Assembly: GCF_036345175.1 (NCBI RefSeq)
Contig: NZ_CP107780.1
Location: 4,774,001-4,838,000, forward strand
DNA from: Streptomyces sp. NBC_00576
GTDB lineage: Bacteria; Actinomycetota; Actinomycetes; Streptomycetales; Streptomycetaceae
Direction: 5' to 3'
Length of the DNA: 64,000 nt
Shown here: positions 49,748 through 58,317 of the stretch, piece by piece
Layout: every line of letters begins with the position of its first letter
How positions within the stretch are numbered: the first letter of the stretch is position 1
Translations under genes and position numbers: made by a program
The notes under the pieces: model-generated
The model's database searches: none
What the model saw: the letters and a program-made list of their open reading frames with translations, nothing else
What the model was told of the DNA's origin: nothing

Positions 49748-50556
49748 CGCGTGGCCCCGTTCGGTGCGCGTCCGCTGCCCGGGGGTCCCGCGAAGGCCTG
49801 GGCGATGTCGAGCCACTGGTCGGCGTCGGGGCCTTCGGCGCGCAGGGCGAGGTCGGTGCGGTGGGCGCGCTGGGTGACGAGGAGGCAGAAGTCGATGGCG
49901 GGCCCGGTGACGCGCTGGGGTGCGTCCGGGGGGCCGTACGTCCACAACTCGCCCGGCTTGCTCAACTGCCCCTCCGGGGCCGCGAGTTCGACGCGGAATT
50001 CGTCGGCGGGCGGGGTGCGGCCCCGTACGGCGTACGCGAAGTCCCGGGTGCGTACGCCGATCCGTACGACATGCCGGAGCCGGTCGGTGGGGGCGCGTTC
50101 GACGCCGAGCGCGTCGGCGATGTCCTGGCCGTGGGCCCAGGTCTCCATCAGGCGGCCGGTGGCCATGGAGGCGACGGACATGGGTGGGCCGTACCAGGGG
50201 AAGCGTGTTCCGGCGGGGGCCGCGCGCAGGGCCGCCTCCAGCGCGGCCCGGCCCGCACGCCACTCGGCGAGCAGCCGCGCGGGCGGTTGTGCGGCGCCCT
50301 GCGCGGCACCCTCGTCGACGAAGCCCTCGGGTGACGCGAGCGCCTTCTCGACCTCGCCCGCGAAGGCGCCGGCGTCGGTGACGGCAAGGAGTGCGGCACG
50401 GTCGGTCCAGGCGAGGTGCGCGATCTGGTGGGCGACGGTCCAGGCGGGGGCGGGGGTGTCGAGGGCCCACTGCTCGGGGCCCAACTCGGCTACCAGTTGG
50501 TCGAGTTGGGCGCCCTCCTGGCGTAGGTCGTCGATGACGGCCGACTGGTCGGACAC
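49744..50556 (-). CDS. TIGR03084-type maleylpyruvate isomerase-like protein (270 aa)
   Basis: A DinB/MDMPI-fold protein of the TIGR03084 group: AWTVAHQIAHLAWTDRAALL at about 40-59 with two His, RLMETWAHGQDIADALGVER at about 140-159 with the third, and the C-terminal DFCLLVTQRAHRTDLALRAE. Possibly a mycothiol- or metal-dependent enzyme. First gene of the operon; start GTG 50556 (VSDQSAVIDD) with AAAGGAAG. The operator at 50656 is 100 bases upstream. Confidence 0.85.
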   Translation of the reverse strand: MSDQSAVIDDLRQEGAQLDQLVAELGPEQWALDTPAPAWTVAHQIAHLAWTDRAALLAVTDAGAFAGEVEKALASPEGFVDEGAAQGAAQPPARLLAEWRAGRAALEAALRAAPAGTRFPWYGPPMSVASMATGRLMETWAHGQDIADALGVERAPTDRLRHVVRIGVRTRDFAYAVRGRTPPADEFRVELAAPEGQLSKPGELWTYGPPDAPQRVTGPAIDFCLLVTQRAHRTDLALRAEGPDADQWLDIAQAFAGPPGSGRAPNGATR

Positions 50557-50655
50557 GAGGCGCTTCCTTTCGGGCACGACGGCGTGCCGGGCGTTGCGGC
50601 GTGGTGCGGCGTGGAGCGGTCCGTTCTCGAAGGATGGCAGCGACACCAGAAACAA

Positions 50656-50669
50656 GCAAGCGTGCTTGC
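50656..50669. promoter_or_regulatory. Operator at the head of the carboxylase operon
   Basis: GCAAGC-GT-GCTTGC, perfect 6-base arms with a 2-base spacer within AAACAAGCAAGCGTGCTTGCA. Such AAGCnnGCTT dyads are typical of TetR regulators of acyl-CoA genes. The only TetR gene in the operon is at 40303. Confidence 0.75.
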
Positions 50670-50800
50670 ATTAGTCGGAGCGGGGGACGCCAACCTCGGA
50701 CTTTCTGCCATCACTGCGCCTGCGGTTTCTCCGTGGTGGTGAGGGCGGAGGGAGCGAGCACCCACAGCAGGGCCCGGCCGGTCAGTGGCGTCGTGGCGAT

Positions 50801-50835
50801 CACGGTCACGGTCACGGTCACGGTCACGGTCACGG
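50801..50835 (+). repeat. Tandem hexamer repeat (CACGGT)
   Basis: Five perfect CACGGT units and a partial sixth. They lie about 200 bases upstream of the glutamate decarboxylase start in the divergent region 50557-50994, which otherwise holds no gene I can support. Confidence 0.9.
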
Positions 50836-50994
50836 GCCAGACGACGGCGGGCCTTGCTGTTGATCAGTGTCGCGGCCACGCCGGGAATGGAGCAGGAGGG
50901 CCCGAGCGCCCGAGGGGGCCGGATCGGTGGCTTGCCGTTCCGACTCGGTGTGTCCCTCACCAAGGGAGGATCCGTCACCGTTTGAATTGTCCAT

Positions 50995-52359
50995 ATGACT
51001 AAAAGCGACGACGCGGCACTGTTCGGCAACCGATTCCTGACCGCGCCCGCACCCTCGGAGACTTTCCCCGAAGAGGGCATGGCCGCGATGGACGCGATGA
51101 GGCTCGTGGATGTGGATCTGGCCATGGAGGGCGACCCACAGCGCAACCTCGCCACGTTTGTCACCACGTGGATGGAGCCGGAGGCGCAACAGCTGATCGC
51201 CGAGAACCTCCACCGCAATTTCATCGATCATGCGGAGTATCCCATTTCCGCCGAGATCGAGCAGCGTTGCGTGCGCATGCTCGCCGACCTCTTCCACGCA
51301 CCGGGCAGGACGACCGGCTGCAGGACCCAGGGCTCCTCCGAGGCGATCATGCTCGGTGCGCTGTCGCTGAAGTGGAAGTGGCGCCAGCGCCGCCAGGCGG
51401 CCAACCTGTCGATGGACCGGCCCAACTTGATTTTCGGCGGGGATGTCCACGTCGTGTGGGAGAAGTTCTGCCGCTACTTCGACGTCGAGCCGCGGATCGT
51501 GCCGCTCGCCGAGGGCAAGTACACGATCGGACCGGAGGATGTGGAGCCCCACCTCGACGAGAACACGATCGGCGTCGTCGCCGTCCTGGGCACCACGTTC
51601 ACCGGCCACAAGGACGATGTCGTGGGGATCGACAAGCTCCTGCGGGACATCCGCAAGGAGCGGGACCTCGACATCCCGATCCATGTCGACGGCGCCAGCG
51701 GCGCATTCGTATGGCCCTTCCTCTACCCGGATTCGAAATGGGACTTCCGGCTACAGCAAGTCCGTTCGATCAACGTGTCGGGACACAAGTACGGCCTGGT
51801 CTACCCCGGCATCGGATGGCTGATCTTCCGCGAGGAATCCGACCTGGCCAAGGACCTCGTGTTCTACGAGAACTACCTGGGCAAGACCGACGCGACGTTC
51901 ACACTGAACTTCTCCACCGGTGCGTCGATGGTGCTTGCGCAGTACTACAACTTCGTGCGGCTCGGTCGCCAGGGCTACACCTACGTCATGAAGATCATGC
52001 AGGAGAACGCCCGCGCCTTGGCGGACAACCTGCGTAGCAGCGGCCGCTTCGAAGTGATCGGGAGCGACCTCGAACAGCTACCGCTGGTCGCCTTCCGCCT
52101 CGTCGGCAAGCACGCCTACGACGAGTCCGACATCGCCTGGCAACTCTCGGCCGAGCGCGGCTGGATGGTTCCGGCATACACGCTCCCGCCCAACGCGGAG
52201 CGGGTGAAGATCCTGCGCGCCCTGGTCAAGGAGACCCTGAGCCGCGAGCAGGTCGACCGCCTGAGCCAGGACATTGAGGACGCGTGTCGCACGTTGGACG
52301 ACAAGGGTGCAGCCCACGGGATCGAGCGGGCCCAGGTCAAGCGCGGCACCGGGTACTGA
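50995..52359 (+). CDS. gad: Glutamate decarboxylase (454 aa)
   Basis: PLP enzyme, Glu to GABA plus CO2. PLP Lys265 lies in INVSGHKYGLVYPG; HVDGASGAFVWPF (230-242) holds the Asp that contacts the pyridine nitrogen; RTQGSSEAIMLGAL (110-123) is the phosphate-binding region; DHAEYP near 79 is the substrate side. The C-terminal GHGFxxH/DVK autoinhibition tail is replaced by AHGIERAQVKRGTGY. No transporter gene adjoins, so its link to acid resistance is open. Confidence 0.93.
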   Translation: MTKSDDAALFGNRFLTAPAPSETFPEEGMAAMDAMRLVDVDLAMEGDPQRNLATFVTTWMEPEAQQLIAENLHRNFIDHAEYPISAEIEQRCVRMLADLFHAPGRTTGCRTQGSSEAIMLGALSLKWKWRQRRQAANLSMDRPNLIFGGDVHVVWEKFCRYFDVEPRIVPLAEGKYTIGPEDVEPHLDENTIGVVAVLGTTFTGHKDDVVGIDKLLRDIRKERDLDIPIHVDGASGAFVWPFLYPDSKWDFRLQQVRSINVSGHKYGLVYPGIGWLIFREESDLAKDLVFYENYLGKTDATFTLNFSTGASMVLAQYYNFVRLGRQGYTYVMKIMQENARALADNLRSSGRFEVIGSDLEQLPLVAFRLVGKHAYDESDIAWQLSAERGWMVPAYTLPPNAERVKILRALVKETLSREQVDRLSQDIEDACRTLDDKGAAHGIERAQVKRGTGY

Positions 52360-52757
52360 CACCCCTCCGTGTCGGCACTCGGGCTCCAGAACTGAGCCTG
52401 GTCGCGCGCTTTCACGCGGCAGGGCGTCCGGCAGGTGATCAGAAACGCGGAGAGTGCTCCTGACCCGCAACGATGGGACTTGTCCAGGGTCCAGGTCGTC
52501 GCGTGAAAGAGGCGCTCTCCGAGTGAGGAAGCGCATCGGGCCCTACCCGCGTATCCGTACCGCCGCCCTTCCATGCGGGCAGGACCGACCCCGCCGGAGC
52601 CGTGGAACCGGGCGCCCACCCGACGTGACAGCCAGGGCCTCGCGCTGGCCATCCACAGCCCAACGCGCCGAAACAGCCCGCCAGTTGCACTGCCAAGCCG
52701 TCATGAAATGCCGAGGCCAACGCAGATTCACGGTGGCCCGCGTGGGCGGTTGTGTTC
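52360..52757. other. Gap between convergent genes
   Basis: 398 bases after glutamate decarboxylase and before the NTF2-like stop. No supported gene and no strong hairpin were seen; several overlapping open frames are compositional. Confidence 0.5.
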
Positions 52758-53162
52758 CTACTCGTCGTCCCAGGCCATCGAGCTCATCCGCCAGCCGGCA
52801 GGCGTCCGGACGAACTGGGTGGTCTTGCGGCCGGCGCCCTCGAACCACTCACCGTCGAGGAAGCCGGACTTGCGGTACTCGCTGAACCGGTGCGCGATCG
52901 ATCCGAAAATCTCGGTCCGCTCGGCGACTTCCCATTCGGAGAACTCCGTCAGCGTCCCATCGGTGAGGATCTTCTCCCGGGGCTCGACGAACGCGTCAAG
53001 GTCGTAGATCACAAGCTCGCCTCCGACGTTTTTGATGATCATTCCCTGTGGAATGAACACCTCTCGGACCACGTCGACGTTCGGCCGGCTGTCGCCGGTG
53101 TTGGTGAACGCACCGAGGAAGGCGCGCATCAACTGGTCGAGTTCGGCCTTGACTTCGGACAC
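52758..53162 (-). CDS. NTF2/SnoaL-like DUF4440-type protein (134 aa)
   Basis: Small alpha+beta barrel protein: MSEVKAELDQLMRAFLGAFT, VREVFIPQGMIIKNVGG, FSEWEVAERTEIFGSIAHRF and FVRTPAGWRMSSMAWDDE. Conserved Trp-Arg-x-Ser-Ser-Met end is typical of DUF4440-like proteins. GTG start. Unknown function. Divergent from the methyltransferase. Confidence 0.8.
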   Translation of the reverse strand: MSEVKAELDQLMRAFLGAFTNTGDSRPNVDVVREVFIPQGMIIKNVGGELVIYDLDAFVEPREKILTDGTLTEFSEWEVAERTEIFGSIAHRFSEYRKSGFLDGEWFEGAGRKTTQFVRTPAGWRMSSMAWDDE

Positions 53163-53294
53163 GGGTGCTCCTCCAGAGGTTGCTTCAATGCGCCAACAGT
53201 GCCCTACGCGGGCGGGGTGGCGGAGACGGAGCGGGCGGCTCCAGGCGGCGGAAATCCGGATGCACCGCAGCCTCTCCCGCAGTACGGTCCCCCG

Positions 53295-54089
53295 GTGACT
53301 GCCTCAGACGCCAGTACCGATCAAGGCCGAGCCGTCGATGACAATGCCGATGACGGCTACTTCGGAGAACCCGTAGCCGCGAAGTACGACGACCCCTCCT
53401 CCGACATGTTCGCCCCCGCCGCCATCGAACCGGCGGCCGATTTCCTCGCCGAGTTGGCAGGTGACGGGCGGGCCCTCGAACTCGGGATCGGGACGGGACG
53501 TATCGCGTTGCCGTTGGCGCGGCGCGGGGTCGAGGTGCACGGGATCGACATGTCCCGGGCGATGGTGGCCCGGATGCGGGCCAAGCAGGGCGGGGACGCG
53601 ATCGGGGTGACGATCGGGGACTTCTCGGCGACGCGGGCCGGTACGACAGACGGGGACTTCTCCGTCGCCTACCTCGTCTTCAACACGATCATGAACCTGA
53701 CCTCGCAGGAGGCGCAGGTGGCGTGCTTCCGCAACGTCGCGGCACACCTGGCGCCCGGCGGGACCTTCGTCGTCGAGGTCATGGTGCCCGAGCTGCGCAA
53801 GCTGCCGCCGGGCCAGAACGTCGTGCCGTTCCACACGAGCCCGACGCGCTGGGCCTTCGACGTGTACGACGTCGCCACCCAGGCGACCAGCTCGAACTAC
53901 GTCGAGGTGGTGGACGGGCGCGGGTCCTACCGGTCGATTCCCTTCCGGTACGTGTGGCCGTCCGAGCTCGATCTGATGGCCCAGCTGGCCGGGATGCGGC
54001 TGCGCGAGCGGTGGGAGGGGTGGACGCGGGAGCCGTTCACGAGCGAGAGCACGAAGCATGTGTCGGTGTGGGAGAAGCCGGCCGTCTGA
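53295..54089 (+). CDS. SAM-dependent methyltransferase (264 aa)
   Basis: Class I Rossmann methyltransferase: motif I ALELGIGTGRIALPLARRGV at about 60-79, acidic motif II VHGIDMSRAMVARMRAK, motif III/IV VAYLVFNTIMNLTSQEA and VAAHLAPGGTFVVEVM. GTG start 53295 (VTASDASTDQ). Substrate not evident. Confidence 0.9.
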   Translation: MTASDASTDQGRAVDDNADDGYFGEPVAAKYDDPSSDMFAPAAIEPAADFLAELAGDGRALELGIGTGRIALPLARRGVEVHGIDMSRAMVARMRAKQGGDAIGVTIGDFSATRAGTTDGDFSVAYLVFNTIMNLTSQEAQVACFRNVAAHLAPGGTFVVEVMVPELRKLPPGQNVVPFHTSPTRWAFDVYDVATQATSSNYVEVVDGRGSYRSIPFRYVWPSELDLMAQLAGMRLRERWEGWTREPFTSESTKHVSVWEKPAV

Positions 54090-54131
54090 ACCAAGGCACC
54101 GGGCGCGGCTCGGTCACCCAGGTCCCCCAGG

Positions 54132-54461
54132 TCACCTCGGTCGTCGACCGCTCCACCATCTGCGGCGGCGTCGCGGAGCATCGGCGAGTACGGCCGCCGG
54201 GACCCCCAACTCCCCGAGTCGCCCCAGCAGTTCCGCCTCCTGCTCCCGTGTGACCGCCAGCCACAGCGAGGTGCCCGAGTCGTTTGCGCTGAGGATCCGC
54301 CGGTCTCCTTGGCGCGCCTCGGCGTTGATCGTGTGCGGTGCCAGGTCCAGCAGCACGCCGAACTGCTCGTCGTCCCTCACGTCGATGTCGATGCCCATCC
54401 CGGGGTCGTCGCGGCGTGAACGTCTGCCGTCCGCCAGCGCCTCCCGCCCCAGGTTCAGCAA
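54132..54461 (-). CDS. Conserved-looking small protein of unknown function (about 109 aa)
   Basis: MGIDIDVRDDEQFGVLLDLA, then HTINAEARQGDRRILSANDS and TSLWLAVTREQEAELLGRLG; ends in an Arg-rich tail. The starting codon is uncertain (TTG at 54461; an in-frame extension upstream reads ETLPSYERLLNLGREALADG until a TGA). It could be the surviving end of a longer gene. Not a family I recognise. Confidence 0.4.
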   Translation of the reverse strand: MLNLGREALADGRRSRRDDPGMGIDIDVRDDEQFGVLLDLAPHTINAEARQGDRRILSANDSGTSLWLAVTREQEAELLGRLGELGVPAAVLADAPRRRRRWWSGRRPR

Positions 54462-54539
54462 CCGCTCGTACGACGGCAGCGTCTCCGGTGGCCAGGCGCA
54501 GCCGACACGGCGCGCGCAAGGCGATCAGCGCCACGAGTG

Positions 54540-55175
54540 TCAGACGGCCTTTCCGGGACGGCTGGTGTGGAGACGTCCCCAGAGGCGGACCACATGCGCG
54601 TGCAGGGCGTCCTCGGCCTCCTCAGCGGTCAAGTGCCCTATGAGCACATGGCTGGTCAGGCCGTCCGCGAGGGCGAGAAGGGCCCGGGCCTCACGCTGCG
54701 GATCGAGCGTCGCGGGATCATCGTCGGCCCGGCCGCTCTCGTCGGCCTCCGTGATAAGGCGGACGAGGAGGCCCTGGAGAGCGGCGTAACTGATGCGGAG
54801 TTTGGCGGCGAGTGGCTCGCTGACGGCGGCCTGGGCAACGAACGCGAGCCACACCCGTGCCTCGGCGCGGTGCTCTCTGCGGAGCAGGGCGATCTCGGTG
54901 GCCGCGTGGCCCAGGACGGTAGCGGCCGACAGGGCCGGGCTGCTGGACAGGTGGGCCCGTACACGTTCGGTGATGCGCTCGCCGACGTGGTCGACGGCGA
55001 ACAGGAGCATCTCCTCCTTGTTGCCGAAGCAACGCTGAACGGCGCCCAGGGAGACCTCCGCTCGGGTGGCGACGTCGCGCATGGTCACCCCCTCAGGCCC
55101 GTGTTGGTCAGCGAGGAGGCAGACGGCCTCGGCGATCCGTCGGCGTCGGCTCTCGTAGTCCACCTGCTTGGGCAT
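54540..55175 (-). CDS. TetR-family regulator (211 aa)
   Basis: HTH at about 12-58: RRRRIAEAVCLLADQHGPEG, MRDVATRAEVSLGAVQRCFG. The C-terminal part belongs to the TetR_C_6/BetI-like group (AEARVWLAFVAQAAVSEPLA). Start ATG 55175 (MPKQVDYESR). Divergent from the amidase; the ATACG-AG-CGTAT site between them is its likely operator. Confidence 0.9.
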   Translation of the reverse strand: MPKQVDYESRRRRIAEAVCLLADQHGPEGVTMRDVATRAEVSLGAVQRCFGNKEEMLLFAVDHVGERITERVRAHLSSSPALSAATVLGHAATEIALLRREHRAEARVWLAFVAQAAVSEPLAAKLRISYAALQGLLVRLITEADESGRADDDPATLDPQREARALLALADGLTSHVLIGHLTAEEAEDALHAHVVRLWGRLHTSRPGKAV

Positions 55176-55197
55176 GTTCGGGCGCCTCCTTTTTCCA

Positions 55198-55209
55198 ATA
55201 CGAGCGTAT
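55198..55209. promoter_or_regulatory. ATACG-AG-CGTAT operator
   Basis: Perfect inverted repeat with 5-base arms, 23 bases from the tetR start and 62 from the amidase start. TetR autoregulation with control of the amidase is the usual logic for this layout. Confidence 0.65.
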
Positions 55210-55270
55210 CGCTTCTGGGTTATGGTTCCGCCGCGAGCCCTTCGACACCTGAATGGGGAGGACAAGAACC

Positions 55271-56707
55271 GTGCGGGATGCCCTATGGAAGATGCCGGCC
55301 GCAGCCCAGGCAGAGGCGGTCCGCCGTGGAGACATATCGGCTGCCGAACTGGTCGACAGCCACCTGGACCGCATCGCCGACGTCAACCCGCAGGTCAACG
55401 CGGTCACTCAGCTGATGGCCGAGCGTGCCCGTGAAGCCGCGGCGCGGACGGATTTACGCCGGGCCGCAGGCGAAGAGCTGGGGCCTCTGGCAGGGGTGCC
55501 GTTCACGGTGAAGGAGACCACCGCCGTCGAAGGCGTGCCGACCACGATGGGTATCGCGCGCTTCCGCGATCTGGTGGCGACGGCCGACGCACCCCCGGTG
55601 GCCCGGCTGCGTGCCGCCGGAGCCATACCGATCGGGCACAGCAACATACCCACCCTGATCCTGGCCGGGATGCACACCCGCAGCGAACTGTTCGGCGACA
55701 CCGTCAACCCGTGGGACCGGAGCCGGACTCCGGGGGGCACCAGCGGCGGCGACGCAGTGGCCGTAGCCACCGGCATGGCCGCGCTCGGGCTCGGCAACGA
55801 CTCCGGCGGATCAGTACGGATCCCGGCCTCGTTCTGCGGCGTGGCGGGACTGAAGCCCACCGCCGGGCGATTCCCCGCCGACCACCGTATTCTCGGCCCG
55901 GACGACCCAGGACCAGCCTCACAGATGCTGGTCACCGACGGGCCCCTGGCCCGCAGGATCGCCGACCTGCGGCTGGCATACGAGGCGCTGGCCGGGACCG
56001 ACCCGCGGGACCCGCGGGCCGTACCGGTGCCCGTCCGTGGTGAGCCGCTGCCGGGACCGGTGAAGGTCGCGGTCGTCGCCGATCCCGGCGGCCACGGCGT
56101 CCACTCCACGGTCCGCGGTGCTGTCGCGGCCGCGGCCGACGCGCTGCGGGACGCCGGGTACGACGTGCGGGAGATGGCGGACGTTCCGCGGCTGGATGAG
56201 GCACTTGAGGCGTACCACCGGATCGTCGTGACCGAATTCGCCCCGACCTGGCCGGTGGTGCGGACACTGCTCGGCGAGGGCGGAGATCGCTACATCGAGA
56301 TGACGATGGAGAAGACCCCGCCCGCGACCGCGGCGGAGTTCATGCAGCTGATGGGGGTCTGGCTGGGCATCCGCCGCTCCTGGGCGGAGTTCCTCGACGA
56401 GTACCCGCTGCTGCTCGGGCCGGTGTTCACAGAGCCGGCCGTCGAGCCGGGGCTGGAGTCACGCGACCAGGCAGGGCGGGACCGAGTCGGCTCGGGCATG
56501 CGCCTGTGCACGGTGACCAGCTTCGCGGGCGTACCCGGGGTCGCCGTACCGACCGGAGTGACCGACGGCCTGCCGTCCGGCGTGCAGATCGTCGGGCGCG
56601 CGTTCCGGGAGGACCTGTGCCTGGATGCCGCCCAGGAGGTCGAGGACCGCCTCGGAGTGCTCACACCGATCGACCCTCGCCCGGAGGTCCCAGCGGCCGC
56701 GCGGTAG
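55271..56707 (+). CDS. Amidase-signature hydrolase (478 aa)
   Basis: Ser-cisSer-Lys amidase: Lys in PFTVKETTAVEGVPTTMG at about 86, cis-Ser in PGGTSGGDAVAVATGMAALG at about 157-176 and nucleophile in NDSGGSVRIPASFCG at about 182. Start GTG 55271 (VRDALWKMPA) after GGGGAGGAC; an ATG at 55253 would include the ribosome site. Substrate: some amide; controlled by the adjacent TetR. Confidence 0.9.
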   Translation: MRDALWKMPAAAQAEAVRRGDISAAELVDSHLDRIADVNPQVNAVTQLMAERAREAAARTDLRRAAGEELGPLAGVPFTVKETTAVEGVPTTMGIARFRDLVATADAPPVARLRAAGAIPIGHSNIPTLILAGMHTRSELFGDTVNPWDRSRTPGGTSGGDAVAVATGMAALGLGNDSGGSVRIPASFCGVAGLKPTAGRFPADHRILGPDDPGPASQMLVTDGPLARRIADLRLAYEALAGTDPRDPRAVPVPVRGEPLPGPVKVAVVADPGGHGVHSTVRGAVAAAADALRDAGYDVREMADVPRLDEALEAYHRIVVTEFAPTWPVVRTLLGEGGDRYIEMTMEKTPPATAAEFMQLMGVWLGIRRSWAEFLDEYPLLLGPVFTEPAVEPGLESRDQAGRDRVGSGMRLCTVTSFAGVPGVAVPTGVTDGLPSGVQIVGRAFREDLCLDAAQEVEDRLGVLTPIDPRPEVPAAAR

Positions 56708-56726
56708 GCAGTGCTAAGACAGCGGG

Positions 56727-56749
56727 GCAGGGAGACGGGCCCTCCCTGC
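56727..56749 (+). terminator. Hairpin after the amidase
   Basis: GCAGGGAG / CTCCCTGC with a 7-base loop (ACGGGCC), 20 bases after the stop. Probable rho-independent-like terminator without U-tract. Confidence 0.7.
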
Positions 56750-56757
56750 TGGCCGGG

Positions 56758-56783
56758 TGTCGGCAAACGATCGCCTGCCGACA
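56758..56783. repeat. Inverted repeat TGTCGGCA-N10-TGCCGACA
   Basis: Perfect 8-base arms directly after the amidase terminator; a third TGTCGGCA occurs at about 56818. Could be a second terminator stem for the convergent pair or a protein site. Confidence 0.55.
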
Positions 56784-56953
56784 CTCACGCGTGTGATCAC
56801 GAACCCAAAGTGAACAGTGTCGGCAACTCACGTCGGAAATCAACGTCGGGGAAAGGTCCTTCGGGCAGTTTCCGACGATGCTCATCGGCTACTGCCGCAC
56901 ATCGACGGCCGACCGCCCGATGGCCCCGGCTGCCTGCCCGCCGGGACGGTGTG

Positions 56954-57532
56954 TCAGACCATGGCGAGCCTGTCCACCACCAGCTCCACCCTGCGCTCGG
57001 TGTCCTCCGGCGGGAGCCGTCCGGCCCGGGTCAGGGTGGCCAGTCCATGCAGGGCGGCCCAGAACGTCTCGGTGAACAGTCCCGGGTCGATGCCGTCCCC
57101 GGCGACCTCGCCGAGGCTTTCCAGTAGCGCGGCGAAGGCGTCCTTGAGGGGTGCCGGGGTGTCCTCCTGTGCGTACGGGAGACCGCCGTCGAGCTGGAAG
57201 ATGGCGTCGTAGACCGCCGGGTTGCGTGCGGCGAAGTCGAGGTAGGCGCGGGCGAGGGCGGCGACCCGCTCGCGCGGGCCGTCCGCGGCGGCGGTCGCGG
57301 CGCGCACCGCCGCGGCGAGCTCGGTGGCGCCCTGGAGGGCGACGGCGCCGATGATCTCCCGTTTGCCGCGGAAGTGGCTGTAGAGGACGGGCTGGCTGTA
57401 TTCGATGCGCTCGGCGAGCCGGCGGGTAGTGACCGCGTCCCAGCCCTGCTGCTCGGCGAGTTCGCGGGCCGTCGCCACGATGAGACGTTCGCGGCCCGCC
57501 CGTTCGCGCTCCTTGCGTTCCTGTACCGACAT
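56954..57532 (-). CDS. TetR-family regulator with WHG-like C-terminal domain (192 aa)
   Basis: HTH at about 15-60: RLIVATARELAEQQGWDAVT, RRLAERIEYSQPVLYSHFRG. The C-terminal ETFWAALHGLATLTRAGRLP has the WxxxHGL element of the TetR_C_33/WHG class. Divergent from the DUF1772 gene, with two CTAGC-based operators between. Confidence 0.9.
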   Translation of the reverse strand: MSVQERKERERAGRERLIVATARELAEQQGWDAVTTRRLAERIEYSQPVLYSHFRGKREIIGAVALQGATELAAAVRAATAAADGPRERVAALARAYLDFAARNPAVYDAIFQLDGGLPYAQEDTPAPLKDAFAALLESLGEVAGDGIDPGLFTETFWAALHGLATLTRAGRLPPEDTERRVELVVDRLAMV

Positions 57533-57541
57533 GATTCGATC

Positions 57542-57605
57542 CTAGCACCGCTAGACAATGGAGCGGCAGTAGTACTAGCGTTGCCTCATCGGCTAGCAAC
57601 ACTAG
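57542..57605. promoter_or_regulatory. Two CTAGCnnnRCTAG operators
   Basis: CTAGC-ACC-GCTAG (57542-57554, perfect) and CTAGC-AAC-ACTAG (57593-57605), plus a lone ACTAGCGTTGC half-site at 57574. They lie between the divergent tetR and DUF1772 genes, one near each start. CTAG is rare in GC-rich genomes, so five copies within 64 bases are not chance. Confidence 0.8.
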
Positions 57606-57623
57606 ATATCTGGAGGGGTCACC

Positions 57624-58070
57624 ATGCTCAACGCACTCGAGGTCTTCACCACCGTGGCCGTCGGCGTGATGGTGGGGGTGGAGTTCTCCGTCGCCTTCGT
57701 CATGAACCCGATCCTCAACGCCCTCCCCGAGGACAGCCGCCAACTCGGCCACGCCCACGGGGGCCGGATGCTCGGCGCCGTGATGCCGGTCTGGTACATC
57801 GGCTCACTCGTCCTCGTCGCGCTCTGGGCCATCGCCGGACGGCACCACCACGGCACCGGCCTCGTCGCCGCCGCCGGCGCGCTGCTGCTCCTCAGCGTGG
57901 TCATGTCGCTCCTGCTGCTCGTCCCGATCAACAACCGGAACAAGACCTGGACCCCCGACAACCGGCCCGCCGACTGGAAGCAGCAGATGCAGCGCTGGGA
58001 GCGCTTCCACTACGTCCGCGTCGCCGTCATCATCGCCGCCTTCACCCTGCTCGTCGCCGCCCTCACCTGA
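57624..58070 (+). CDS. DUF1772 (anthrone oxygenase-like) membrane protein (148 aa)
   Basis: Four hydrophobic helices: FTTVAVGVMVGVEFSVAFVM, VMPVWYIGSLVLVALWAIAG, AAAGALLLLSVVMSLLLLVP and FHYVRVAVIIAAFTLLVAAL; the NNRNKTW motif before the fourth is typical for DUF1772. Fungal members oxidise anthrones; bacterial ones are unknown. Start ATG after CTGGAGGGG. Under TetR control by position. Confidence 0.88.
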   Translation: MLNALEVFTTVAVGVMVGVEFSVAFVMNPILNALPEDSRQLGHAHGGRMLGAVMPVWYIGSLVLVALWAIAGRHHHGTGLVAAAGALLLLSVVMSLLLLVPINNRNKTWTPDNRPADWKQQMQRWERFHYVRVAVIIAAFTLLVAALT

Positions 58071-58317
58071 GCCCGCGGCCCGCGGCCCGGCGGCCCGAGA
58101 CCGCGCAGGCGGCGCACGATCCCCGCTCCCCGGGCGGCAGCGGGCCACCGAACTCCCGACATCCGGGAATGCAGCTGCCGCTCAGGTCCCACAACTGCGA
58201 TCCCGACAAACTGCGCCCCTCGATCAGCCGCGTCCGCGCGGCCCGACCAGGCTCCACACGACTCAGCAAGCTCCACGAAGCTCACCAAACCGGCGAAGAC
58301 TCGCAAGGAGAAGAACA

